A stretch of DNA of 64,000 nucleotides, from the NCBI GenBank assembly GCA_009869945.1, contig WIXG01000024.1:124001-188000 (forward strand), read 5' to 3'. This DNA comes from Mesaphorura yosii. Its lineage: Eukaryota; Arthropoda; Collembola; Poduromorpha; Tullbergiidae. A program made the translations under genes and the position numbers. The notes under the pieces were generated by a model. That model worked only from the letters and a program-made list of their open reading frames with translations, did not search any database and was not told the DNA's origin. Shown here in pieces: positions 27,301-39,782 of the stretch (within the stretch, counting starts at the first letter, position 1; every line of letters starts with the position of its first letter).

Positions 27301-30300
27301 AAATAGCTGCATAAATTTGGGAATACAAATAGAGCGCAAGGTGGAAGGAAAAGCAGGGGTAGCACGACTGGGATCACAGCACTTCTGCCTTACGGGGCAT
27401 CAGCACATTATTAAGCCCGGCACATTAGTAAGCGAAGGCAGGCCCCGAGTTCCTGTCCCATTTCTTTCTCGCTGTCGAGCGAGACCAGTGAGACGAGGAA
27501 GTATGATTAAAAAATTCGCGTACTCAAGCTAATACACTTGCCATGCAAATTTTCTCCGACCCTCATTCCCTGTCCTTATTGTTCTCGGTGAACAATTTGT
27601 CGTATTTTTTATTTCGTACTGCGTAGTGCTCTGAATACACAATGAGAACTGTGACAGTGGGAAGGGAAATGGTAAGATATGTTTTATTAAATAAAGGTAA
27701 ACAGGCAAATGAACTTTCTCAAGTAAAACTGCACTGTCAGATCGGCCTCGGAGAGAACCTTCATTATTTATTTACCAAGGCAGGAGACAAGAGAAAAATT
27801 GAGAAAATGGAAAACAGCTAGCACTCTAAATGAGACAAATTTGCAGACGCGCGAAGAAGGTCTGCCAAGTATAAATCATCATTACTGTTCAGGCACACTG
27901 CCAGTTAACCAGATTGCTTTTGTTAATGTTTCACCTGCCAAACCGATCAGACAGTTCAACTAGAAAGAGTGCTTAGTTTGCTCCGTGAACTTGGGGCTTA
28001 ACAGTTCGCTTTCTCTTTCAGCGTTTTTTAAAATTTACCTTCTTAGTCCTGAAAAGAGCAAAAAGGATAGCTAATTGGAAATTCTTGCCCGAACTTTGCA
28101 ATGAGTCGAGAAGCCTGAGCCTGCATTTAATTTCTAAATTATCTTCATTTTGCCTCAACTTGAGCCCCAGCATGCCTAAATTTTTACATAAACACGAGAA
28201 GAGAGTGCCCGGATCTGACGCACCGTGTTGTACTTTTATAAGCACTTTAAACTAATTTCCAAACTATTTCCTGAGCTAAAAGTAAAGAATAATGACCCGA
28301 AAGTTTTGCAGGACGCTATTCCGTTAACCAAGTGCTTATGTTTGCGTTTGCGAAATTCTTTGGGCTTTCACTTTGTACGAGCCCAAGTTTCCGTCTATCA
28401 ACACCTTTGTATTCCCGCGTATAACCCAACCAAAGCATTTGTGATTGCACGTGGAATGTATCACGGGAGCGTTAAGAGACCTTTGGGGCTTTGTTGTGGT
28501 TGACGTCGGTTATTTGGGAAGACAAAAAAGTAACCATAATTGAACGTGAATTGTGTTGGCGGAGAGCATATATCATTTTGTTGCCCTTTATTGTCGTGTT
28601 TACCGGGAAAGTTTTCCTTTCATGTAATCTCAAAGCAGCAAAGTGAATACAACAAATGTAATTAGTGTGGAAAAGCTGTGAAACCTGCGGATTCCAGATG
28701 ACATGATTTGTGGAAACAACAAACCCGCTCCACTCCTTCAGCCCCGTGCTCCTAAAACACGTGACATTTCGCGTTAGAAGGGTTTCTGTGAACAATGCCA
28801 GGAAAGCATAGGACTTGTTTCCGAGCCAACTCGCAATGAATACAAATGTGGAAATGAAATAATTATCAGAGTGAAAAATGCGCAGGCAAAGTTCATATAG
28901 ATTACCGCCGCAGGCCTCCATGAAATATATTTCTGCGGTGTAGTCTGAGTTAGTGGGTCGGAAGCGAGGCGTACACTGCGACATGGATCAAGAACCTAGC
29001 TTTTTATGAGGTCGAAGCTCGACAGCGACTATCATTATTCACTGCGCAGAACAAACATCACTCCTCGTCTCGAGCTTCCTCCAGATCGCGGGAAATCGCA
29101 GAGGGAAAGTGAAGAAGTGGATTTCTCGGAGTGTTAATACGATTCGTACTCAATTGCCTCGGATGTCTAGCCGACAGAATCCGACTAGAGCGCACATAAA
29201 AATAACACAAATTTCGAATAATACGAACGTAGTTCGCACTCGTGCATAAAGAGAAAATATGGCAGAAAATGTAAATGCGGGGCAACATTTACATTGACAC
29301 CCGACTATGTACAGTTCGTTCTCCGAAAGAATGCGCAACGAAGTTGGTTGAGGTGGAGCGAAAAAATAACACGCTGGAACAAAGAATGAGAGAAAATGGA
29401 GCAAGAAAGACGAGTGGTGTGGCGAAGAAAGGAAAAGCGAGTTTCTCTCCACAATGCTCGCTCTTCGTTCAGTCAGAGAAAGATTGAGACAATAATACTC
29501 ACATAAGGCGCTATATTAAATTGTGAAAGGCAGGACGAAGGGAAATCCACGAAATTGTGTTGATTTTGGCTCATGAGAGAGTTCAAGCATGCATTAAGCA
29601 GAGTAAGTAATAGAAAAGTAGAATTAATGTGTTCACGGTGAAGCGACTTTCTCTCTTCATCATTGTCTGTTTTGCATTACAACCACAGCAACAATACAGT
29701 AAATAAGCACGGGCATGTGTCGTCCATTAGTACCCATAAGAGGGAAGCAGCGTTTCATCCTCACATGTGGCCATAAATATACATATTTTATCCCGTGCAC
29801 CAGTGGAAGTGTGGTAATAATGATGTACGCAGAGTGCAGTAATCTTTTCGGGATTTAAGTGAAGGCGGTCGCTCACAACGAAAGAAAGTCTTGGATTTGT
29901 TTATTTGCTTTTTGTTGACAGTCATGGTTCGACTACAAACTGCAATGGGAACCAAGTCAATACGGTGGTGTCAAGATGCTCCATGTGCCTTCAGACCATA
30001 TCTGGCGGTGAGTTTATGCTGCACGAAGGTTCGATAGGAATGTCTATTTCTACTTGTAATTGTTCTTGTCCTTTGGTTTCTGCTGGCCAGGCCCGACATA
30101 GTGCTGTACAACAAGTGAGTGACCACATCCCGCAAATAACCTTACTAATGTCCTCATTTTAATTAAAACCCTTCAATGGATTACACAAATGAGTCAAACT
30201 TGCTTACTTTCCGTTCCATGTACATCCTTCCAGTTGAATCATCTATTTAGATGTTTATTTCGTTTGATTGAAAAGTGCCGATGGGAATTTTGAGGTAACT

Positions 30301-33300
30301 CTGGCCACAAAAGCGACTCTCTACAACACAGGATTAGTGGAATGGAAGCCGCCCGCAATCTACAAGTCCTCGTGCGAAATCGACGTCGAATATTTTCCTT
30401 TCGATCAACAAACGTGCATTCTCAAATTCGGGAGTTGGACTTACGATGGTTACAAGGTTAATCTGCGCCACTTTGAAGAAGTGGAAGGATCGTCAATTGT
30501 CAAAATGGGGATTGACTTGAAGGAATTTTATCCGTCCGTTGAATGGGACATTTTAGAAGTTCCAGCTGAACGGTGAGTGCACAATCCTTCTCAACAAGGC
30601 AGAGTAGTGGAAGCAAAGATGCCTTTGCACTGGCGTACAAAGCCGAGTGCGCTCGTCCAGTCTCATATGACTGAGTTCATTCCAGTCAGTTGGTATCTGT
30701 CACACAACGCAATGCGGGTTCGATTTCAACTGATCGCATGCGATGAGATTTTGAGCCCGTTATTTCCGATATAATGCGCAAATATACTTGTCATTCGAGC
30801 TGTCTATTACGTGATCAAAAGTTGTGTCACAGCTTCTGCTCGAAGTTATGCACGCATTGAAAACATGTTTTTATTTGAGTATGTGTTTCGCTTTTTTTGT
30901 TTGCAACTAGCCACGAGAGGTACTACACGTGTTGCGATGAACCATATTTGGACATCACTTTCAATCTCACGCTGCGGAGAAAAACATTATTCTACACAGT
31001 GAACCTCATCATCCCATGTATGGGCATCTCGTTTCTAACTGTCCTAACTTTCTACTTGCCATCAGACTCCGGAGAAAAGGTACGCACGAAACAAACCACT
31101 CTTTCAATTCCTTCTCTCCTTTTCCGAGCCACATGCGACCGACCTTATTTTAGCCAATCTGGTGCCCGGGTCGGCTGGCAACCGTAGTTTTATGCTCGTA
31201 TCTCAATTCGTAGTCGCTGCTCGGAGTGACATGCGAGCATTTAGATAATGCACTCATTCCGGTGTCACGGCGAATTGCAGCAAATGCTTTTAATCTTGGA
31301 TCTTGTTTCTTTTCTCTCGTAGGTAACACTGGCAATTTCGATTCTCATTAGCCTCCACGTGTTTTTTCTCCTGGTGGTCGAAATTATTCCACCCACAAGT
31401 CTTGTTGTGCCACTCTTAGGAAAGTATCTCATCTTTGCCATGATTCTCGTCTCAATCAGGTACCACCATCAGCATCATGTCGATTTCCGCTTTCCCCCGT
31501 CATCAATCTAGTTCCAGTAGTGCAAAAAACTGCTTCCTCTCCGACCCGCTTGCCCGCCTTTTTCCTTACCCACGTCCAGAGACTGGTGGCTGCCTCCTCC
31601 AGCTTATTTTTCGCATTATTATCATTCAATCACCATTTTGTCATTCCTCTGCTCTGAACTCTCAGCGCAGCGTCCCAGTTCCTACCCTCTGATAACTAAA
31701 TCTTTCTCTATTCATACTGCTTTTTTGCTAATGGCCAAAATATACCATGTACGCTGATCGAAGAATAGAAACTTCTTTCCTATTCATGCCTGCTCGTTCG
31801 ATATGTGTGAGCTGTAGCTAAATAGTGCACCCAATAACGTATGGAAAACAGATTGTAAAATCGATGAAGAGGTAATGAAGTGTAATGAGAGAATTTCCTT
31901 CATTCTCTCACTCTAGCATTTGTGTAACTGTCGTTGTACTCAATGTTCACTTCCGATCACCACAAACTCACACAATGGCTCCATGGGTCCGTCGTGTCTT
32001 CCTTCATATCCTACCAAGACTCCTTGTCATGAGAAGACCTCGTTACTACACAGAACCTCACCGGTAATTATTCAACTACTTTTCCAACACTTTTCTGACA
32101 TGCTAACACGCTTTCACCGCCACTTCATAAAAACACGCTTATTAATCACGATGTCAATCATGGAATCGGTTGCATTCAAAGAAAACTCCACTCTGCTCTT
32201 TCTCAATGGCGCGTGCGGCTTCAATTGCATATGAATTTCAATTCCCAATGCACATAAACAAGCTAACATTGCATGGTCTTGCGAAAACGAACACACAATA
32301 TTGTTGACGACGCGCACGTAACGGTCAGTTGCATCAGCTTATGCAGAGTGTGCGCATGTTTAATCGTCCGCGAAATATGAACTGCAATCTCTCGTTTGAA
32401 GAAGGAATAAAGTCAGCTGTTGAGTGATTACCGTTTCTAATATAAGAATTCTGGTAGAAAACCAGTCCAACCTTCCTAGAATCCTTGTCAGCAGAGATGA
32501 AATAGAAAAGAAAGCAAAAGTCGAGTTAATGCCTCGAAAACTCGCATTATCACAGAATTTGAGGCAGCGAAGAAAGCACGGCGTGAGTGTTTGGCTTTGA
32601 GTTTATATTAACAAAGCATCACGAGTTGTTCACTCTACTGACTTCCTCATCTCAAACTCATAAATCCTCTTATATTTATCGCAAGGTTTGATTTAAAGAG
32701 AAAAGCTAAAGCCACACTTGAGCAGCTTCACTTCCACTTCAGACAGACTCGGTGCGCGACACAAAATTATAAGTAACACCATCATAAAGCTCAGCCCGAC
32801 TGCCGAGAAAGTTAATATAAATAGAGGCCGGGTCTCGTATCTCACTTCCCTCTCACTAACTTAATTCTGAAACATGGCTTCATAGACCTCAACTTGTAAC
32901 TTTCTTCATTTTGCCCAGCTTGTTGAGCATCAGGAGCATCACTGAACATGCACAAGTATAGCTATTAATAAGTAATTTCTGAAGGAGCCTTGATAGGCTG
33001 TTTTCTCAGTATAAATATAATAAAATGTGCACGCAACGAAAGAAGCAGAAAAAGAAGCCGACCCCGCTTCGTCATCTCGTTCACTTGTCCGATATGAGAC
33101 TCGCGAAATACAAAATTGAAAGAGTAGAGAGATAGAAATGTGAAGACTGTCGCTTCTGCTGTTCATAACATAATTTCAAAATGTTATTAGTAAAAGGTAT
33201 AAGAAAAGAAAACAGAAAGAATAAGGAAATCGAAATAATTTCCTTCGTCTGGCTGCAAGAAGAGAATGCGGGGACGAAGACATTTGCAACATTTTAAGTA

Positions 33301-35164
33301 CAATTCATCCGTCTGCTCTTTCCCTTTCTCCGCTAATGGAGCAATGAATTTTGAAGACTAAAAGTAGGACAGACTTCTTCCCGTGCCCGTTCTGATGCTC
33401 TGAATGCTCTTTTGTGACGCAAGCACAAATTCTTTCGTGATGGTTTACTTTTATCAACTCAAACAATAGTGATACGTCTGATGATCATCATTCTTGATGG
33501 AAAGTGTTTACTTGTTATATCACGAGAAATCCAAGCAATACATTTTCCGCCTCAATTTATCGTTTTATTGTTAGTCCGACAAAAGTCAAACAAAGATGAA
33601 AGGATGAAGGATGAGGCGAGGAGAGTGCGGGTCAAACAAGTCACAGTTCCAAGGAGGAGTGAGTATATTGACTGGGATCTGCAGAACGGAGCGTGCGATG
33701 AAAACAAAAGTAGCCTCAAGCCCATACCCACCAAGGCCATGTGGATGTGTATGGATATGTATCCATGTAGCCATCAAAAATGAGAAAAGCACCAAGGATC
33801 AATGAGGAAATAAATTAAATATAAGTTTTTGTTTAAGTGCGTTAGAGCTTACTTTCGCGAATTAGAAATGACACTATGCCTAATGTTGATGCTGTCAAAG
33901 AGACAGCCGAAGTGGGTTATTTTCGCTTATAATGTAAATAATAATGGGTGGGCTGAGAAGAGGAGAGACAACCCCGACAGAAGTGCAGGACATGCGAAGA
34001 GCGTTGTGGACGCAAATGCGTATATAATTCTTTCCGTGCTTGATTTTACGAACAAGAAGTTTCCATTTCCAGTCGCCATTACTCGCACGTGCCAAGATGA
34101 GCGGGAGTATAGTATTAAGGAGCGGATGGAGAAAGTCAAGCAGAGTCAGAGTAGAGTTAAGTGTGACAACGATGAGTTTAAGTTTGAATTTTTTTCTCCC
34201 AGGAATAAATGGAAGGAGAGCGTGCTCATGGTTCGGACAACGAATAACTTGACATTCCAAACAGACAATTGCTGGCAGGACGAATTTCACAACTGCGAGT
34301 CTCGACCAAGATCACCGTTGGAAGCCTGCTTGCGAGGGTATTCACAAACTCTTCATTCCTGACAGCACTTTTCCTCTTTCCGAGTTGTCACTGCGACACA
34401 GTTACAATAATATCTTCTTTCATTCTCAACATCTCTTTGTGTTGTCTTATTGTGATGTACAGCTCAACTGCTTATCGAATGGCAGACGGCCGAGCCGCCT
34501 GTCGTCTTCATGGAGACTACGACTACCCACCACATGAAGATTCCACCGAAAGTTGGCTTCCTGACGATACACTTCCTCTTCCTTCACCTCTCGTCCCGTA
34601 CAGCCACATGACTTGCACCAATCGACACAGCTCGCCGGATGTGCACCGGGTCTCGACCGGAGTCCGCTACATTGCGAGACACACGCGGATACTCGAAGAT
34701 TCTACGAAAGTAAGTTATTGCACTTTTTATAAGAACTCATTTCGTCCTGAAGTACTGGAACAATCTAATGTTTCGTGTCGGCGTTATTCTATCTGCCAGA
34801 ACCAAAAAATATATTTGTCATTATCTACATTGAGTTACCACGTTTCCGTTATCTGGTTCGGCTACGTTTAGTCTCTGTCCATTTCCCATCTTAAGGAGAC
34901 TGGAGCTGGGGGACATTAGCCCTTTAGCCGGGAGCTCTTAGAATTTGAAGGCGCTAATTTATTCCTTTATGCTGCTGTAATCAGGTAAAGGAGGACTGGA
35001 AGTACGTGGCAATGGTCCTGGACAGACTTTTCTTGTGGATTTTCACTCTTGCGGTGCTGGTTGGTACAGCGGGAATAATTCTCCAAGCTCCGTCGCTGTA
35101 CGACGACAGAAAGCCACTCAAGGAGCACAAGCCAACGACACACAAACGACCTGGAAAGCAGTAA
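24137..35164 (+). CDS. Nicotinic acetylcholine receptor alpha subunit, copy 2 (alpha1-alpha4 group; complete)
   Basis: Ligand-binding subunit of an acetylcholine-gated cation channel. Coding exons: 24137-24337, 26932-26976, 29922-30007, 30091-30114, 30276-30572, 30911-31079, 31323-31459, 31917-32063, 34203-34337, 34463-34709 and 34985-35164. They join without a phase conflict to 555 residues. Signal peptide about 1-23; NST sequon near the N-terminus; loop [14 protein letters not shown]; Cys-loop C152-C166; loop B Trp173; vicinal cysteines C225-C226; NLT sequon before M1; M1 about 241-266; M2 from 275; M3 about 306-328; M4 about 508-529. M2 reads [20 protein letters not shown], with Ile at 9' and His at 12', where copy 1 has Leu and Thr. 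Exon 34203-34337 was found by phase and by its VLMVRTTNN motif, which matches ILVRTSTGL in copy 1. The acceptor before 30276 (GAAAAG) is weak but gives the conserved NADGNFEV. Copy 1 lies upstream on the same strand. Confidence 0.96.
24338..26931 (+). other. Intron 1 of nAChR copy 2
   Basis: Donor GTAAGT, acceptor TTGCAG. No further exon, gene or repeat was recognised inside. Confidence 0.8.
26977..29921 (+). other. Intron 2 of nAChR copy 2
   Basis: Donor GTAAGC, acceptor TTGACAG. It holds a 170-codon open frame on the minus strand (28472-28984) with no recognisable motif, treated as chance. Confidence 0.8.
30091..30114 (+). other. 24-nt microexon of nAChR copy 2
   Basis: Acceptor GGCCAG and donor GTGAGT enclose 24 bases encoding (R)PDIVLYN(N). 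The flanking introns are only 83 and 161 bases. Counterpart of 3353-3376. Confidence 0.9.
32064..34202 (+). other. Intron after the M3 exon of nAChR copy 2
   Basis: Donor GTAATT, acceptor CTCCCAG. The intron divides M3 from the intracellular loop, as in copy 1, where it is only 233 bases. No other exon was recognised in it. Confidence 0.75.
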
Positions 35165-36112
35165 TCGTCACAAGTGCTAAATTATAGCCTAGTAACTATG
35201 AACTGCAGAAGCACAAGCACACAACTAATTACTCAAAGAACTTAGAAACTCGAACTGGTTAATAGAGGGTAGATTTTATAAGATGTTTATGGATCAAATG
35301 CAGCATATGCATCTCCTCTCTAAAGTTGAATTGACTTCAACAAATGGGCCATCAATTAAAATTTAAATTCTAGTCGTAGAGAAGAGGTACAGCACAAGCT
35401 CATGATACGTGCCAGTGCAAGGTCGTCTATTTGGAAACTGCAGTATTGCCTAGTCCAGTCATTGTCATATGACGTTAGCAGAAGAATTCAAGTCCAAAGT
35501 ATAAATACGAATATTAAAAGATACGCTGCCCAGGGTAGGGTGGCAGACTATAACGTAAGAAATGCGGTTAGATGATTATTTCGTAAATTATGATAAGTGC
35601 ACTAGTGGAATTTGTACGTTTCTACTCTTTTCATTGCAGTGGGAAGAGAATAACTACGACAGTCACTCCTTCCGTTGTTGCTCAGCCGCAGAATCATGTC
35701 ATTACAGATTTCTATTCTCGTTCGTATCCTCCTTACTTTGCATATTTACTTGGTATAAACATTTCTGCCCCAAATCTGCACACCAAGGAACTGACAAAAT
35801 AATATTACATGGCAGTTCGCCTAAAATCTTTGGTTTGGCAGAGGAACCTGAACATCTTCCAATCCTTTGTGCTATGTGGCAGGAAGTGACATAACGATAA
35901 TATGATTTAATCGGAAAGCAGGAGAAAATCATACATACTTGGTTAATTCTTATCCTAAAATGGGAGCACAAATCCTAGAGGCCAGGTCGAGCACTTATTT
36001 TCTGTCTCGTTTTCACTGCGTCGTAATTAAGTATGTATGGAATGTACCACTGTAGTAGAAAGTGCTTTGGACAAAGAAATTGTGTGATAACAAAATAAAC
36101 AATATGTCACTG

Positions 36113-36118
36113 AATAAA
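36113..36118 (+). terminator. Candidate poly(A) signal for nAChR copy 2
   Basis: AATAAA, with another at 36094-36099, about 0.95 kb after the stop codon. The interval 35165-36093 would be 3'UTR. The open frames in it show no known motif. Confidence 0.4.
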
Positions 36119-39100
36119 ACAGAAATTGAAATCATACAATTCATTGTCTCAATCGCATGCCTTCATCTCCACGTGTTAACCTTTATCTGAACGTAGCACC
36201 TGAATCACCATCCGAGCTCTTTCGTACTGCGACGATTCGATTCGTCGGGCTACACGCATTTAACGCGCTCCTGCGGGGAAGTTGTTCGACTTCTAATCCA
36301 GAGCTTTCTCCGTACAAAAGTCCATACTAAAATGAAACCCGTAGTTTCATTTTTACAACCTTAGCTCGCGCTTAAAGTCGGAGACAGTCTTCGCTTTCTC
36401 GCAGTTCAATATATATTTCAAATATAAATTAGATTTCTGCATTATATTCTTGCCAATCAAATTTGAATCTTACTTTCAACACACCCGGCCAAAATTCACA
36501 CGCGAATGAACACGGTCTTCCACTTTTATTCTCCATCCAGAATAAAACCGTACAACGCACCGAGGCTTCTCATGCGGAAATCAACAAGCTTAACTTTTTT
36601 GTTCAGCATCCGAGTAAATAGGTGAACATACCTGAAGAAGGATTATTTACTTTTCCTCGTTCTTTCTTCAGCCCCTTTCTCTGTAAACTTGCGGAGAACA
36701 TCCTTCATGAACCTGAAACTTGGCGTCATGGTTATATAAAATGTGATGTATTCTGCTGGCAAGTACGACCGACTGCTCTTTGGAAACACTGGAGCCCAAG
36801 TTGCCATTTCCTAAATACTACTCCTAAAATACTTCGTGTTCCACTTCTAGTCTGTAACGCGCCCAGCTCGATTCATTCTTTCCTTTTAACCAATAAATAT
36901 TTTTACCACATATCAAGTGGAACTTTCTCAAAATGGTGACTAAGTATTTAGCCAAAACCGTATGCTATTGAGGTTTAATGAATGCGATCTAAATACAATG
37001 GCCTAAGCAGATGGCAGATATAACCCCATTATTATGGATTCCATATCTGTGTGGAGGCGTCCACGTATTATTTGCAATTGTCAAACACATTTTGAGCTAT
37101 TTGATGATCCACTTGGCTAACTGTACTTGAGTTCCCTGGTTATAAAATAAAACACACGTCCCCGGATTAAGCCGTTCACGCTTCCTTTTTGTCACATTTC
37201 ACCAATTCGAATTAGTGACTTATTCGTCCTTTGATAGGATTCCGAGGCGACGCGGAATGAATGACGGCAAATTGGAAGAGTTGTTAGATGATGAAAGTGA
37301 GAGAATGAGACAACGTGCCATGCCATTCATGATGTGGATGTAATCCACAATAGAAGGAAATCCAATTTGAGCTGCGAAAGATATCACATTCAGGTGAACT
37401 AAAACTTTAAACTCTTTACCGACTTTTTTCTTGTCGCTTTCATCAGGTCTGTTGCTTTTCGTATCAGGCATTTTAATATTATGTGATGACATTATTCGTT
37501 GCGAATTCGGGAAGGTTACAATCCATCGAATGTTTCCTGACACGGAGAATCGAAGCGATTGAAACACAGCACTTTCGGCGCAGTATAAACAACTCAGCTA
37601 CGAGTGTTAAGCAAATAGAAAGCGTTGTCATGTCCTTTGAACCCTTTGAAAATAAATCCTCGAGGTTCTCTAAAGGATATTTTCAACTTTGGGGATACTT
37701 TGGGCCTGAATTAACTAATTTAACGTTAACTAACTTGGTCTCGTGTAAGTCAGTTTGCTACCCCCGTTGCTTAGCAACCTGCTGGAGGATCCAAATACTC
37801 CCGTATGATTTGTATAGGATTTCCGACACGTTCCCTTCTGACTAAAAAAAGTCTCGATTTTCAAAGGGGCACAATTTGGCGATTGACTTCATACGAAAGA
37901 GGGTTAACTGAGCTTAAATTTAAAGCGAGTCTCACGGGTTTAACCGGCCAAATTCGTCTTCGAAATCGCTCCCCATGTATTTTAAATGGAGAACACACTT
38001 AAAAAAAACTAAACTCGCAACTTTTCGAAGGAGCACAATTTTTTCGTTCAGGGATTTAGGTAATAAAAACTTTGAACTATGCGTGGTAAGAGTCGTAGCC
38101 CAATCGGTCGGCCAAAGTCACTAAATATTGAAGCCTAAATCACCCGCGAAATAGAAATTAATCTTTACTTAAGGAATCCATAAACAACTTGACTATAGCT
38201 AGGAGATAAACATTTATTCGTGGACGTCAATATTTTAGCATAACGGAAGAAATCAGGGCTGAGATGGTCTGTCGAAAACAGGAGCTATTGAGAGGATGGA
38301 GAAAGTGTGGCACTTCTTTCGAATGAAGCGGGGGCCTCCCTGATAGGGTTTCTATGCGCCAAACCAGTGTCCAGTTTCACTCTTTGCTTGAGAATTGCGA
38401 GTTCGACCGCTTTGTATTCCTTCTGACCCGCATCACTGTCTCCCATTACATTTTGCATTAGCTTCAGACTTTTCTTCGTTTAGTAGAATGTACCCATCTC
38501 AGCTGGAAAATTTGTTAACCTAAACCCGCAGCATTGTGTTTGCTTGGTTGTTTTTTGCAGCTACAGCTTTTCCACATCAAGCCTTGACTTAACTAGGTCA
38601 GAAATTCATTGCGATGGAGTCTTTTCGTCCGTCCGCTCAAACAACAACTAGCGGTGAGTTCCGAGGTTAGGCAGGATAGTGAATGCTGAGCCTCTCAATT
38701 AGAGTGGAGGCTCAAAAAACGAAAGTCGAGAGATGAAAAGTGAGTAAGAAATGGCAAGTAGTAGATGACACAGTTGTCACTTTCTAATATTTTTCATCCC
38801 GAAAGATAAAGCACAGGGTTCGTAGTTTGGAGGAAAGTCTCGACCTCAAGCCATAACTCTCACACATAGGGATTGTGAACCGGAAAAAGAATAGAGCGCA
38901 GAAGTAGGAGATATCCATCATATTTCACTTAAATGGCTAGCTTGTAACATCAATCATCCATACTTCATGACTTTGTGATCTGTAAGAAGATTAATTAATT
39001 GTTATCGCTGCGGGACACTTTTTACAATTTAGGCCTGATGATATATTTCCTGGTTCCACGTTGCAATGATCGTTCCGGTTCAAGATTCATTCGAATGTGA

Positions 39101-39782
39101 CCAAAATCAGATCAATATTCCCTGGGCTTATTTTTCATTTCTAAATACAATGTAATTTCAGATTGGATCGACGTTTTCTCACCGATTACTTCATCCGTGT
39201 CATGTTGCTTGCACATATTGTTCAAATAAATTTCCCTGGTTGCAGTTGTATTGTTATATGCTTCCTTAACGCCTGTCTGGCCAGCAAGGAGTTATTCCAC
39301 GCGCGGCGGACACATTCGTCACTTTGCAAATTTCTGAATATCATGCTACCGAGCCGCGGTGCAATTAAATTTGGTTCCGTATACTTCAGTTCATTCCATT
39401 TTTCAGAATTACCACTGAAAGTCTGACGACAGTTACACCATAACCAAGATCTGGATAATGTCGTATCAATGGAGTCAGTTAAATTCTCATCATGACTTGA
39501 ACATTGTTAATATAGAGAACAAAGAACAAAGAGCGAGGTAAGCTAGCGGCAAATGTGAATTGAGTGCACGGTCAGAGAGAGCTGAGTGGTTGACGGAAAG
39601 GGGGACAGTGAGATACCGCAGCATATGGATTCAGCTTCAGCTTGTCAGTCACCAACCACTCAGCAAAAAGCATCTACAGTTGCCCCAGAATTGTACAGCA
39701 AAGGGAAAGGCCTACTCAGAGTAGTTCGTTCAGTTGGGAGCATTTAGTTTAAACAGACTTAATTTTGTTATAAGTGCTAAAC
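36119..39782. other. Spacer between nAChR copy 2 and Srp72
   Basis: No assignable gene. It holds a small pair of exon-like segments at 38561-38653 and 39162-39229 and two imperfect copies of a 20-base motif at 37858 and 38022. The Srp72 promoter and 5'UTR should occupy the last few hundred bases. A TCAGTT initiator-like hexamer lies at 39730-39735. Confidence 0.55.

Noticed and set aside
28472-28984. 170-codon minus-strand frame inside intron 2 of nAChR copy 2
   Set aside because: No recognisable domain or splice context. A frame of this length is rare but still plausible by chance in 64 kb at this composition.
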